NCBI GenBank assembly: GCA_031289815.1
Contig: JAITOS010000045.1
Location: 1-7,003, forward strand
Direction: 5' to 3'
Length of the DNA: 7,003 bases
Source of the DNA: Peptococcaceae bacterium
GTDB taxonomy: Bacteria > Bacillota > Desulfitobacteriia > Desulfitobacteriales > Desulfitobacteriaceae
Positions 1 through 5,502 of this stretch are shown piece by piece (position 1 is the first letter of the stretch; each line of letters starts with the position of its first letter). The position numbers and the translations under genes are program-made. Below the pieces are notes generated by a model. The model had not been told where the DNA came from. It did not search any database and saw only the letters and a program-made list of their open reading frames with translations.

Positions 1-49
1 TCAAGACCACGAAATCATAAGACATTACTCACTTTTCACAGAATGCCGA

Positions 50-89
50 AAAGGCTGAAACGCTTTGGTGGTAAAGCGTTTCAGCCTTT
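50..89 (-). terminator. 17-bp perfect hairpin, probable terminator
   Basis: The arms at 50-66 and 73-89 are perfect reverse complements (AAAGGCTGAAACGCTTT and its complement) around a 6-base loop, GGTGGT. Read on the minus strand, the stem ends in CAGCC followed by TTTT, and it lies about 95 bases beyond the stop of the small protein ending at 184. It is therefore the likely end of the ahcY transcript. On the plus strand the same stem is followed by a broken T-rich stretch (TTTGTGTCTTTT), so it may also stop transcripts entering from the left. The U-run is short for a factor-independent terminator, which is the main doubt. Confidence 0.7.
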
Positions 90-102
90 GTGTCTTTTAC
101 AA

Positions 103-143
103 CTGTCAAAGATGAGATACTGTTTTTATCTCTTCCTGTCAAA
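103..143. repeat. Direct repeat CTGTCAAA flanking an inverted repeat
   Basis: CTGTCAAA occurs at 103-110 and 136-143, with starts 33 bases apart, about three helical turns. Between the copies lies the inverted repeat GAGATA (114-119) / TATCTC (127-132), separated from each flanking repeat by exactly 3 bases. The arrangement is symmetric in spacing. On the minus strand each direct repeat reads TTTGACAG and contains TTGACA, the sigma-A -35 consensus. I see no good -10 box at the right distance from either copy. It could be a protein-binding site or chance; the repeats themselves are certain. Confidence 0.5.
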
Positions 144-170
144 TCCATCCGGCTGGGCGGCTGGGGCTGT

Positions 171-180
171 TATACGTATA
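171..180. repeat. 10-bp palindrome TATACGTATA
   Basis: This is a perfect 10-bp palindrome 3 bases beyond the stop codon of the small minus-strand protein. It is followed by a second, imperfectly symmetric stretch (GTATCATAC). The size suits a small operator, but no promoter is visible beside it, so no role is assigned. Confidence 0.3.
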
Positions 181-183
181 GTA

Positions 184-474
184 TCATACAGGTTTTCCCG
201 GATGATCAGAAAAATAGGTATGCAGAAGATTCCGGATCCCGGCCTCCACGCTTGCCGGTAAATCCTGAAGGTTTTCTCGCCATTGCCTGATCTCCCACCC
301 TATTTTTTCGTTCCAATCGCTGCTTGGCCAGGAAATAAAAACTTTCGAGTGATCCGCCAACGAATTTTTCAGCATGATCAGGCATACAGCCAGTACCATC
401 AACCGGAACAACCAACGCACGCTCCTCATCCCCTTTTGCGCAAGATTCAGGACTCGTCTGCCTGTCCTGATCAT
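184..474 (-). CDS. Small membrane-anchored or secreted protein, unknown function
   Basis: I do not recognise this protein. The frame has 96 codons and begins two codons after an in-frame stop, so 474 is the farthest possible start. Residues about 20-37 (RWLFRLMVLAVCLIMLKN) form one strongly hydrophobic segment preceded by a very basic stretch, so it is an inner-membrane anchor or signal peptide. The remaining ~55 residues are polar, rich in Trp and Glu, and probably helical. Support at ATG 474 is weak (GGTAAGG one base upstream). A GTG at 418-420 has AGGGG nine bases upstream and would give a compact signal sequence ending in Ser-Leu-Ala, a reasonable signal peptidase I site. The gene follows ahcY by 50 bp with no terminator between, so they are probably cotranscribed. 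Whether it is a real gene rests on composition and position only. Confidence 0.55.
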   Translation of the reverse strand: MIRTGRRVLNLAQKGMRSVRWLFRLMVLAVCLIMLKNSLADHSKVFISWPSSDWNEKIGWEIRQWRENLQDLPASVEAGIRNLLHTYFSDHPGKPV

Positions 475-506
475 ACCTTACCCAAAAAGAATGTGTTTTA
501 ACCCTC

Positions 507-521
507 CGCCTCCGGCAGGCG
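507..521 (-). other. Short GC-rich hairpin after the ahcY stop
   Basis: CGCCT (507-511) and AGGCG (517-521) pair around a 5-base loop, starting 3 bases past the ahcY stop codon. On the minus strand the stem is followed by GAGGGTTAAAAC rather than a U-run, so it is not a standard terminator. It may protect the ahcY end or modulate read-through into the small downstream gene. Confidence 0.35.
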
Positions 522-524
522 CGG

Positions 525-1772
525 CTATTCGTGCCAAACCCTGAGATATTGCTCTTGTTCCTCTGTGAGTATGTCAATGCTAAGGCCCAGGGATTCTAAC
601 CGCAGTCTGGCTACTTGCTGATCAATTTCCGGCGTCACCCGGTAGACATGATTTTTTAATTGACCGCTGTTTTCGATGAGATATTTTAAAGATAACGTCT
701 GAATGGCAAAAGACATATCCATGACTTCAGCCGGATGACCGTCTCCTGCCGCCAGGTTTACCAAACGCCCTTCAGCCAGCAGGTATATTTTCTTGCCATT
801 TTTCAGTTCAAACGCCTGGATATTATGGCGTATCGTCCTTTGGTTCTGGCTGAGCGCGGTTAACTCCGTTTTGTTGATTTCAACGTCAAAATGCCCGGCG
901 TTGCAGAGGATCGCGCCGTCTTTCATCGCCTGAAAATGCTCCCGGCGGATGACGTCTTTATTCCCCGTGAGCGTAATAAAAAAGTCTCCCCGCTTGGCAG
1001 CTTCCGCCATCGGCATGACTTCAAAACCGTCCATCCAGGCTTCATTGGCTCTGATCGGCTGAACTTCGGTAATGACGACCCGCGCGCCCAAGCCTTTAGC
1101 TCTTAGAGACACGCCCTTGCCACACCAGCCATAGCCGGCCACCACCACCGTCTTACCGGCCACCACCAGATTCGTCGTCCGCATAATGCCGTCCCATACC
1201 GACTGCCCGGTTCCGTAACGATTATCAAATAAATACTTGCTTTCGGCGTCATTAACGGCCATCATCGGAAACTTCAATTCCCCCGCCTGATCCATTGCTC
1301 TTAAACGCAGGAGTCCGGTAGTGGTCTCTTCCGCGCCGCCGCATATTTTGTTTAATAGCTCCCTTCGTTCCCGATGCACCGTCGCTACCAAATCGCCCCC
1401 GTCGTCGATGATTAAATCCGGCTCAAAATCCAAAGCGCTGTGTAAATGCCGTTCATATTCCTCGTCGCTCGCCCCATACCAGGCGTGTGCTGTGATCCCG
1501 TTCTGCACCAGCGCCGCGACAACGTCGTCTTGAGTCGATAAGGGATTGCTGGCCGCCACACACACTTGAGCGCCGCCGAATTGTAAGGTCAACGCCAAAT
1601 AGGCGGTCTTCGCTTCTAAGTGCAAGCAGATCACAATCTTTTTCCCGGCAAAGGGCTTTTCATTTTCAAACTGCGCCCGTAAACGGTTCAGAACCGGCAT
1701 GTGAGCCGATACCCAATCGATTTTCTGCTGCCCTGAAGGCGCTAACGTCAGGTCACGGATAGATGATTCCAT
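525..1772 (-). CDS. ahcY: S-adenosylhomocysteine hydrolase (adenosylhomocysteinase), short type
   Basis: This cytosolic NAD-dependent enzyme reversibly splits S-adenosyl-L-homocysteine into adenosine and L-homocysteine, clearing the product that inhibits SAM-dependent methyltransferases. The 415 residues carry the family's landmarks: His51, DDGGDL (123-128), EETTTG (148-153), Lys179 and Asp183 in KYLFDN, the NAD loop GYGWCGKG (213-220) with Glu236 at the end of the next strand, NAGHF (291-295) and GHPAEVMDMSF (345-355). The C-terminus ends with LTEEQEQYLRVWHE and lacks the KPDHYRY-type tail of the long eukaryotic and proteobacterial enzymes. It therefore resembles the short archaeal/Thermotoga class, some members of which act on S-inosylhomocysteine. 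The start has AAGGAGG at 1783-1789, ten bases upstream. It diverges from the plus-strand gene beginning at 1884. I found no SAM or SAH riboswitch and no convincing promoter of its own. Confidence 0.96.
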   Translation of the reverse strand: MESSIRDLTLAPSGQQKIDWVSAHMPVLNRLRAQFENEKPFAGKKIVICLHLEAKTAYLALTLQFGGAQVCVAASNPLSTQDDVVAALVQNGITAHAWYGASDEEYERHLHSALDFEPDLIIDDGGDLVATVHRERRELLNKICGGAEETTTGLLRLRAMDQAGELKFPMMAVNDAESKYLFDNRYGTGQSVWDGIMRTTNLVVAGKTVVVAGYGWCGKGVSLRAKGLGARVVITEVQPIRANEAWMDGFEVMPMAEAAKRGDFFITLTGNKDVIRREHFQAMKDGAILCNAGHFDVEINKTELTALSQNQRTIRHNIQAFELKNGKKIYLLAEGRLVNLAAGDGHPAEVMDMSFAIQTLSLKYLIENSGQLKNHVYRVTPEIDQQVARLRLESLGLSIDILTEEQEQYLRVWHE

Positions 1773-1802
1773 GTGATAAAATCCTCCTTCTCATTGGCTA
1801 GG

Positions 1803-1829
1803 TTCCCTGTTTTTTTGACCAAACAGGAA
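1803..1829. promoter_or_regulatory. Bulged inverted repeat between the divergent genes, possible operator
   Basis: TTCCCTGTTT (1803-1812) and AAACAGGAA (1821-1829) are complementary over 9 bp apart from one extra C in the left arm. The spacer is 8 bases. The right arm and spacer cover the -35 box of the plus-strand promoter, where a repressor or activator could act. The site also lies upstream of ahcY, so one protein could control both genes. The symmetry is visible; the regulatory role is inferred. Confidence 0.4.
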
Positions 1830-1843
1830 TGAAATAGTATGAT
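1815..1843 (+). promoter_or_regulatory. Sigma-A type promoter for the SAM-fold membrane protein
   Basis: TTGACC (1815-1820, five of six matches to TTGACA) and TATGAT (1838-1843, five of six matches to TATAAT) are separated by exactly 17 bases. Transcription should begin near 1850, giving a leader of about 34 bases before the ATG at 1884. The -10 box contains the ATG at 1839, so an mRNA from this promoter cannot carry that ATG as a start codon. Confidence 0.75.
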
Positions 1844-1871
1844 CTATATGAAGATGTGTACCATCATGAAT

Positions 1872-1879
1872 AGGGGGAG
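1872..1879 (+). promoter_or_regulatory. Ribosome binding site that sets the start at 1884
   Basis: AGGGGGAG is a good Shine-Dalgarno match 4-6 bases before ATG 1884. The earlier in-frame ATGs at 1839, 1848, 1854 and 1866 have no comparable purine stretch, and the protein becomes hydrophobic directly after the 1884 start, as expected for a first membrane segment. Confidence 0.75.
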
Positions 1880-1883
1880 CGCT

Positions 1884-3386
1884 ATGCGTAGGTCTTTTTT
1901 GTACCTTTTTGTCTTTCTCACCGGCAGCGTAGTCATGATCATCGAAATGTCGGCGTCCCGTTTGATCGCGCCTTATTTCGGAACTTCTTTAGTCGTCTGG
2001 GCCAATATCATCGGCATGATTCTTTTAGCCATGTCCGCCGGCTATTTCCTGGGAGGCCGTCTGGCTGACGCTTACCCGTCCGCGCGCGTTCTTTTCGGAA
2101 TCACCCTGATCGCCGGTATCATCCTTTCCCTCATTCCTTTCATCTCCCAATGGATATTCTCCGCCCTTACCAACGGCATTCTGGCAACTCCTTTTAAAAC
2201 GATCCTATTCTCTTTTATCGGCGTTCTCTGCGTATTTTCGCCACCGGTATTTTTTCTGGCCATGGTCAGCCCTTTCGCCCTGCGTTTAAGCATTCCCACC
2301 GCTGCGGACGCAGGCAGGATTGCCGGACGGCTGTACGCGCTTTCCACTCTCGGCAGTCTGCTGGGAACTTTTTTACCGTCCTTTATCCTCATTCCCGTCA
2401 TCGGTACCAGAGCCACCATTTACCTCTCCTCCTTCGTGCTGTTGCTGCTCGCCGCCTGGGGTTTAAGGCGTTGGTGGGCCTTTGCTCTTATCTTACTTCC
2501 TCTCCTCCAGCTATACCTGGCGCCGCAGTCCATCAAGACGACCGGCCAGGTCCTCTGGGAAAAAGAAACGCCTTATCAATATGTACAAGTCGTCCGCGCT
2601 CAAGATGAAAGTCTGGCGCTGGTCTATAACGAAGGCGGCGGCGTGCAGTCCGTCTATCATCCCGATCACCGGTTATCCGCTCAGGAATATTATAACTACT
2701 ATCTAATCCTGCCCTACCTTAGGGAACCGGACGAGCCGCGGATCTGGATTCTTGGCTCGGCGGGCGGCACGATGCTCCAGCTCTTTGATTATTGGCTGCG
2801 CCCGTCTTTTCCGAAGATGGCGCTGACCGGCGTGGAAATCGACCCCGGCGTCATCCCTTTAGGTGAGAAATTCTTTGGCCTGACGGGCCGGGAAACGGTC
2901 GTAAACAGCGACGCCAGAGTCTTTTTAAACTCCAGTGAGGATACGGCGGATGTGATCATCGTTGACGCCTACAGCCAGCAGATCTATATTCCCTTTCACC
3001 TGTCCACGCGCGAATTCTACCTCCAGGCCCGGCAACGCCTGAATCCGGGAGGGATTTTAGCAATCAACGTCAACGCGGTGGACGCTTCCTCGCCGCTCCT
3101 CCTGGCCTTTGAACAGACCTTAAAAAGCGTTTTTCCCCATACTTACGCCCTTCCCGTGCCGGGATCCTATAATTTTGTGCTGCTGGCCAGCGATCAGCCC
3201 GTCGTCCTTGCCGCTCAGTCGCCCGTCACTCTTCCTGGTTCTTTATCGTCTTTTTGGCAATATTTCTATAGTCATACGCAGCCGATCCGCGAGAACAGCG
3301 GTCTGTTGCTCCGTGATGACCGCGCGCCGGTGGAATTCCTGACCGATCAGATGATCTGGCAAACCATCCGCGGCTCCGGCCTATAG
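1884..3386 (+). CDS. Membrane protein with spermidine-synthase-like SAM-binding domain
   Basis: The 500-residue product (start 1884) has two parts. Residues ~5-213 form about seven hydrophobic segments with short loops. Residues ~225-490 form a spermidine/spermine synthase-like Rossmann domain: PYQYVQVV (230-237), the nucleotide loop WILGSAGG (288-295), acidic strand GVEID (316-320), NSDARVFL (341-348), VIIVDAYSQQIYIPFHLS (357-374), LNPGG (386-390) and the late motif DDRAPVEF (478-485). This is the pattern of the fused membrane/spermidine synthase-like proteins. The glycine loop is GSAGG rather than GGGDG, and DAYSQQ replaces the usual DSTDP catalytic segment. Aminopropyl transfer is therefore doubtful, and it may use SAM, decarboxylated SAM or a related ligand for another reaction. 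It diverges from ahcY and converges on pepF with stop codons overlapping. A longer 515-residue reading from ATG 1839 is less likely because that ATG lies in the promoter. Confidence 0.88.
   Translation: MRRSFLYLFVFLTGSVVMIIEMSASRLIAPYFGTSLVVWANIIGMILLAMSAGYFLGGRLADAYPSARVLFGITLIAGIILSLIPFISQWIFSALTNGILATPFKTILFSFIGVLCVFSPPVFFLAMVSPFALRLSIPTAADAGRIAGRLYALSTLGSLLGTFLPSFILIPVIGTRATIYLSSFVLLLLAAWGLRRWWAFALILLPLLQLYLAPQSIKTTGQVLWEKETPYQYVQVVRAQDESLALVYNEGGGVQSVYHPDHRLSAQEYYNYYLILPYLREPDEPRIWILGSAGGTMLQLFDYWLRPSFPKMALTGVEIDPGVIPLGEKFFGLTGRETVVNSDARVFLNSSEDTADVIIVDAYSQQIYIPFHLSTREFYLQARQRLNPGGILAINVNAVDASSPLLLAFEQTLKSVFPHTYALPVPGSYNFVLLASDQPVVLAAQSPVTLPGSLSSFWQYFYSHTQPIRENSGLLLRDDRAPVEFLTDQMIWQTIRGSGL
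3381..3386. other. Palindromic CTATAG shared by two convergent stop codons
   Basis: The hexamer CTATAG contains TAG on both strands: the plus-strand membrane protein gene stops at 3384-3386 and pepF stops at 3383-3381. The coding regions overlap by these 6 bases and no terminator hairpin is visible at the junction. Any transcript extending past either stop becomes antisense to the neighbour. Confidence 0.9.
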
Positions 3387-5189
3387 CGCCTCAGACAGCA
3401 ATTCCTCCAACCGCGTCACTAAGCTCCCAAAGCTCTTCAGCGCTTCGCTGACCGGCTGCGGCGTGGTCATATCGACGCCGGCCCGGCGCAAAAGCTCAAT
3501 CGGCTCCGCCGAACTGCCGCTGGACAGAAAACGGATATAGTCTTCGACCGCGCCTTTTTCCTTATTTAAGATCCGGTTGGCGAGAGCGATCGCCGCCGAA
3601 AAACCGGTCGCGTATTTGTATACGTAGAAGGCGCTGTAAAAATGAGGAATCCTGGCCCATTCGCTGCGGATTTCCGGATCATTCACCACCCCCGGCCCGT
3701 AATATTCGGCGTTGAGTTCGCCATAGAGGCCGGAAAGCGCATCCGCAGTCAAGGATTCGCCGGATTCCACTCGTTCATGGGTTTTTTTCTCGAATTCGGC
3801 AAACATGGTCTGCCTGAAGATGGTTCCCCGGAATTGCTCCAGATAGTGGTTAATGATATAGGCCAGCGCTTTCGGATCAGCCGTCGTTTTCATCAAATGC
3901 TCGGAAAGCAAGGCTTCATTCAGGGTGGAGGCCACTTCCGCCACAAATATTTTATAGCCCGCGTAGGGATAAGGCTGATGGCGGTTAGAATACCAGGTAT
4001 GCAAGGCGTGTCCCATCTCGTGCGCCAGCGTGAAGGCGGAGTCCAGGGTATCCTGATGGTTGAGCAGCACATAGGGGTGCGCGCTGTAGGTTCCCCACGA
4101 ATACGCCCCGCTGGTTTTGCCGACATTCTCGTAAACGTCGATCCAGCGGTTTTGAAAGCCCTGCTCCAAAATACCGGCGTATTCCGGTCCGAGCGGCTCT
4201 AAGCCCTGCCGGATCAGCTCTTTGGCTTGCGCAAAGGGAATGGTTTGTTTGATTTCCGGCACGATAGGGACATAAATATCGTACATATGGAGTTCTTCCA
4301 AGGCCAGCATTTTCTTGCGCAGCGCCAGATAACGATACAGATCCGGCAGGAAGGCGTGAACGGTTTCTATCAGGGAATCATACACCGTTAAGGGGATATT
4401 GTCCCCATCCAGCGACCCTTCCAGGGCCGAAGGATAATGGCGCACTTTGGCGTAAAATACATCTTTTTTTACGCTCGCGTTCAACAGCGCCGCCCAGGTA
4501 TTCATCTGCTTGCCGTAGGCGGCATACAGGGTTTGAAAAGCGTCTTGCCGCACCTGACGGTTATCTTTCTCCATGAATTGCGTATAATTCCCCTTGGTCA
4601 GCTCTACCATTTGCCCCTGTTCGTCCTTGATTTCCGAAAATTTGAGGTCGGCGTTGTTGGCCATCGTAAATACCTGATGCGGCGTATCCGCCAGCTCCGC
4701 GGTTTCCGCCAGAATCTTTTCTTCCCGGAGGCTTAATACGTGTTCCCGCTGGCGGACAATTTCTCGCAAAGCCCGCTGGTACAACGCCAGCGCCGGGTCT
4801 TGATCATATTCGTCAAATACCGCCGGCGGCAAGCTCAAAATCTCCGGCGCTACAAAAGAAAGCGCGCTCCCGATTTTCACGGACAACATCCCCGCGCGAT
4901 CCGTCATCGCCTGATAGCGGTCCCGGCGATTGTCCTCATCCCGGCGCATTCTGGCATAGGTATAGATTTCCTCTATTTTCAGGCTCAGATCGTCCGTCCA
5001 TTGCAGGCAGGCCAGGAGCGTGTCAGCGCTTTCCCCCAAGCGGCCTCTATAGGTTTCACCGACGCCAATGAGTTCTTCCGTTTGCTTAAATTCAGTCTCC
5101 CAGTCCTGATCATTCTCAAAGATATCTTCCAGCCGCCACGTTGAGCTTTCCTCTAGTTCTGATCGTTCCTTTAAGCGAACCGCCGTCAT
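3381..5189 (-). CDS. pepF: Oligoendopeptidase F (peptidase family M3B)
   Basis: This cytosolic zinc metallopeptidase cleaves short peptides, typically of about 7-17 residues, and takes part in peptide turnover. The 602-residue length is normal for PepF. The active site is HEMGH at 390-394 (His390 and His394 as zinc ligands, Glu391 catalytic), and Glu418 in FVAEVAST is the third ligand at the expected spacing. The preceding GAYSWGTYSAHPYVLLN (361-377) and the late HFYSAFYVYKYATGFSAA (516-533) are also typical, the latter carrying substrate-binding Tyr/His residues. There is no signal peptide. The start has AAAGGGG ending 7 bases upstream of the ATG. Transcription probably begins about 170 bases upstream at the promoter near 5367-5395 and must pass an intrinsic terminator first, so expression may depend on attenuation. 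The 3' end overlaps the convergent gene by 6 bases. Confidence 0.96.
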   Translation of the reverse strand: MTAVRLKERSELEESSTWRLEDIFENDQDWETEFKQTEELIGVGETYRGRLGESADTLLACLQWTDDLSLKIEEIYTYARMRRDEDNRRDRYQAMTDRAGMLSVKIGSALSFVAPEILSLPPAVFDEYDQDPALALYQRALREIVRQREHVLSLREEKILAETAELADTPHQVFTMANNADLKFSEIKDEQGQMVELTKGNYTQFMEKDNRQVRQDAFQTLYAAYGKQMNTWAALLNASVKKDVFYAKVRHYPSALEGSLDGDNIPLTVYDSLIETVHAFLPDLYRYLALRKKMLALEELHMYDIYVPIVPEIKQTIPFAQAKELIRQGLEPLGPEYAGILEQGFQNRWIDVYENVGKTSGAYSWGTYSAHPYVLLNHQDTLDSAFTLAHEMGHALHTWYSNRHQPYPYAGYKIFVAEVASTLNEALLSEHLMKTTADPKALAYIINHYLEQFRGTIFRQTMFAEFEKKTHERVESGESLTADALSGLYGELNAEYYGPGVVNDPEIRSEWARIPHFYSAFYVYKYATGFSAAIALANRILNKEKGAVEDYIRFLSSGSSAEPIELLRRAGVDMTTPQPVSEALKSFGSLVTRLEELLSEAL

Positions 5190-5278
5190 GTGAGATCCCC
5201 TTTCTTTTTTTAGATTCCAGGCGTTCCCTTCTTCGTTTACGATTATCTTCCATATCGTTTCAGGCCGCCATTGGTATT

Positions 5279-5319
5279 AAAAAAGCGAAACCGACAGCGT
5301 ACGTTCCACTGTCGGTTTC
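5279..5319 (-). terminator. Intrinsic terminator in the pepF leader (attenuator candidate)
   Basis: On the minus strand, GAAACCGACAG (5319-5309) and CTGTCGGTTTC (5297-5287) form a perfect 11-bp stem with an 11-base loop. GC and then six Ts follow, ending at 5279. This is a standard factor-independent terminator for minus-strand transcription; the plus side has no T-run. It lies about 90 bases before the pepF start and about 40 bases after the predicted transcription start, so it would stop most pepF leader transcripts unless read through. Alternatively it ends a separate small RNA. Confidence 0.85.
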
Positions 5320-5360
5320 TACCACCGTCCATTATCTCCCCAGAAGGTTCCCCAGCCTTC
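5279..5360 (-). ncRNA. Structured leader RNA or small RNA upstream of pepF
   Basis: The predicted RNA runs from about 5360 (7 bases past the -10 box) to the terminator T-run at 5279, about 82 nt. It opens almost at once with a hairpin, AGAAGG (5361-5356) pairing with CCTTCT (5347-5342) around the loop CTGGGGAA. A purine-rich linker follows (GGGGAGATAATGGACGGTGG), then the terminator hairpin. CTGGGGA occurs twice, once in the first loop and once just after that stem. Four GGA triplets are present, two of them in predicted loops. A weak alternative pairing of CGGT (5327-5324) with ACCG (5316-5313) would disturb the base of the terminator. I do not recognise it as a known riboswitch class, and it is too short and lacks a stem I for a T-box. 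It is either an attenuator for pepF or an independent sRNA. Confidence 0.5.
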
Positions 5361-5366
5361 TTTATC

Positions 5367-5395
5367 ATTCTATCAGAGTTTTTTTAATTAATCAA
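5367..5395 (-). promoter_or_regulatory. Strong sigma-A promoter driving the pepF leader
   Basis: On the minus strand, TTGATT (5395-5390) and TAGAAT (5372-5367) are separated by exactly 17 bases. The -10 box is preceded by TGA, giving an extended -10 (TGn). Transcription should start near 5360-5361. The -10 box matches five of six consensus bases and the -35 four of six. Confidence 0.75.
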
Positions 5396-5408
5396 GTCTT
5401 TTGTCCGC

Positions 5409-5428
5409 AAAATTTTTAGAAAAATTTT
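5409..5428. repeat. AT-only perfect inverted repeat upstream of the pepF leader promoter
   Basis: AAAATTTTT (5409-5417) and AAAAATTTT (5420-5428) are perfect 9-bp arms around AG. The element lies 14-33 bases upstream of the -35 box, approximately -49 to -68. Alternating A and T tracts there resemble an UP element, the site contacted by the RNA polymerase alpha subunit, although it sits a little farther upstream than usual. It could instead be a repressor site or a weak end signal for the gene ending at 5503. Confidence 0.45.
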
Positions 5429-5445
5429 CACGTAAATTTCATAAA

Positions 5446-5460
5446 AATCTAGCAAAGATT
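5446..5460 (-). other. Weak hairpin after the 407-residue gene
   Basis: AATCT (5446-5450) and AGATT (5456-5460) pair around 5 bases and, on the minus strand, run into further Ts (AGATTTTTATG). The stem is only 5 bp and AT-rich, so it is a poor terminator. It is the only terminator-like structure between the gene ending at 5503 and the pepF promoter besides the AT-only palindrome. The rest of 5429-5502 shows nothing I can assign. Confidence 0.25.
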
Positions 5461-5502
5461 AGTTGAATCGTCAATTTTCCCGGTCATTTGCTAACATCGC
5501 CT

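Noticed and set aside
206..577. A 123-codon minus-strand frame covering the ahcY end and the small downstream protein.
   Set aside because: It overlaps the well-supported ahcY coding end in another frame, and its composition is arginine-rich and disordered, typical of an out-of-frame reading.
1839..1883. Translation start at ATG 1839 for the SAM-fold membrane protein.
   Set aside because: That ATG lies in the -10 box of the promoter, has no ribosome binding site, and would place 15 polar residues before the first membrane segment.
3642..4202. A 186-codon plus-strand frame inside pepF.
   Set aside because: It is antisense to the conserved zinc-site region of pepF, whose sequence is fully explained by the peptidase; no ribosome binding site or recognisable protein.
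5116..5253. A 45-codon minus-strand frame with a very basic N-terminus (MEDNRKRRRERLESKK) that overlaps the pepF start in another frame.
   Set aside because: No Shine-Dalgarno site precedes its ATG, and its second half is a frame-shifted reading of pepF. It could be a leader peptide, but nothing positive supports translation.
5279..5360. T-box or known riboswitch in the pepF leader.
   Set aside because: The GGTGG and GTGGAACG stretches recall a T-box sequence, but the RNA is only about 80 nt with no stem I or specifier loop. I also could not fit it to the fluoride, manganese, SAM/SAH, THF or guanidine classes.
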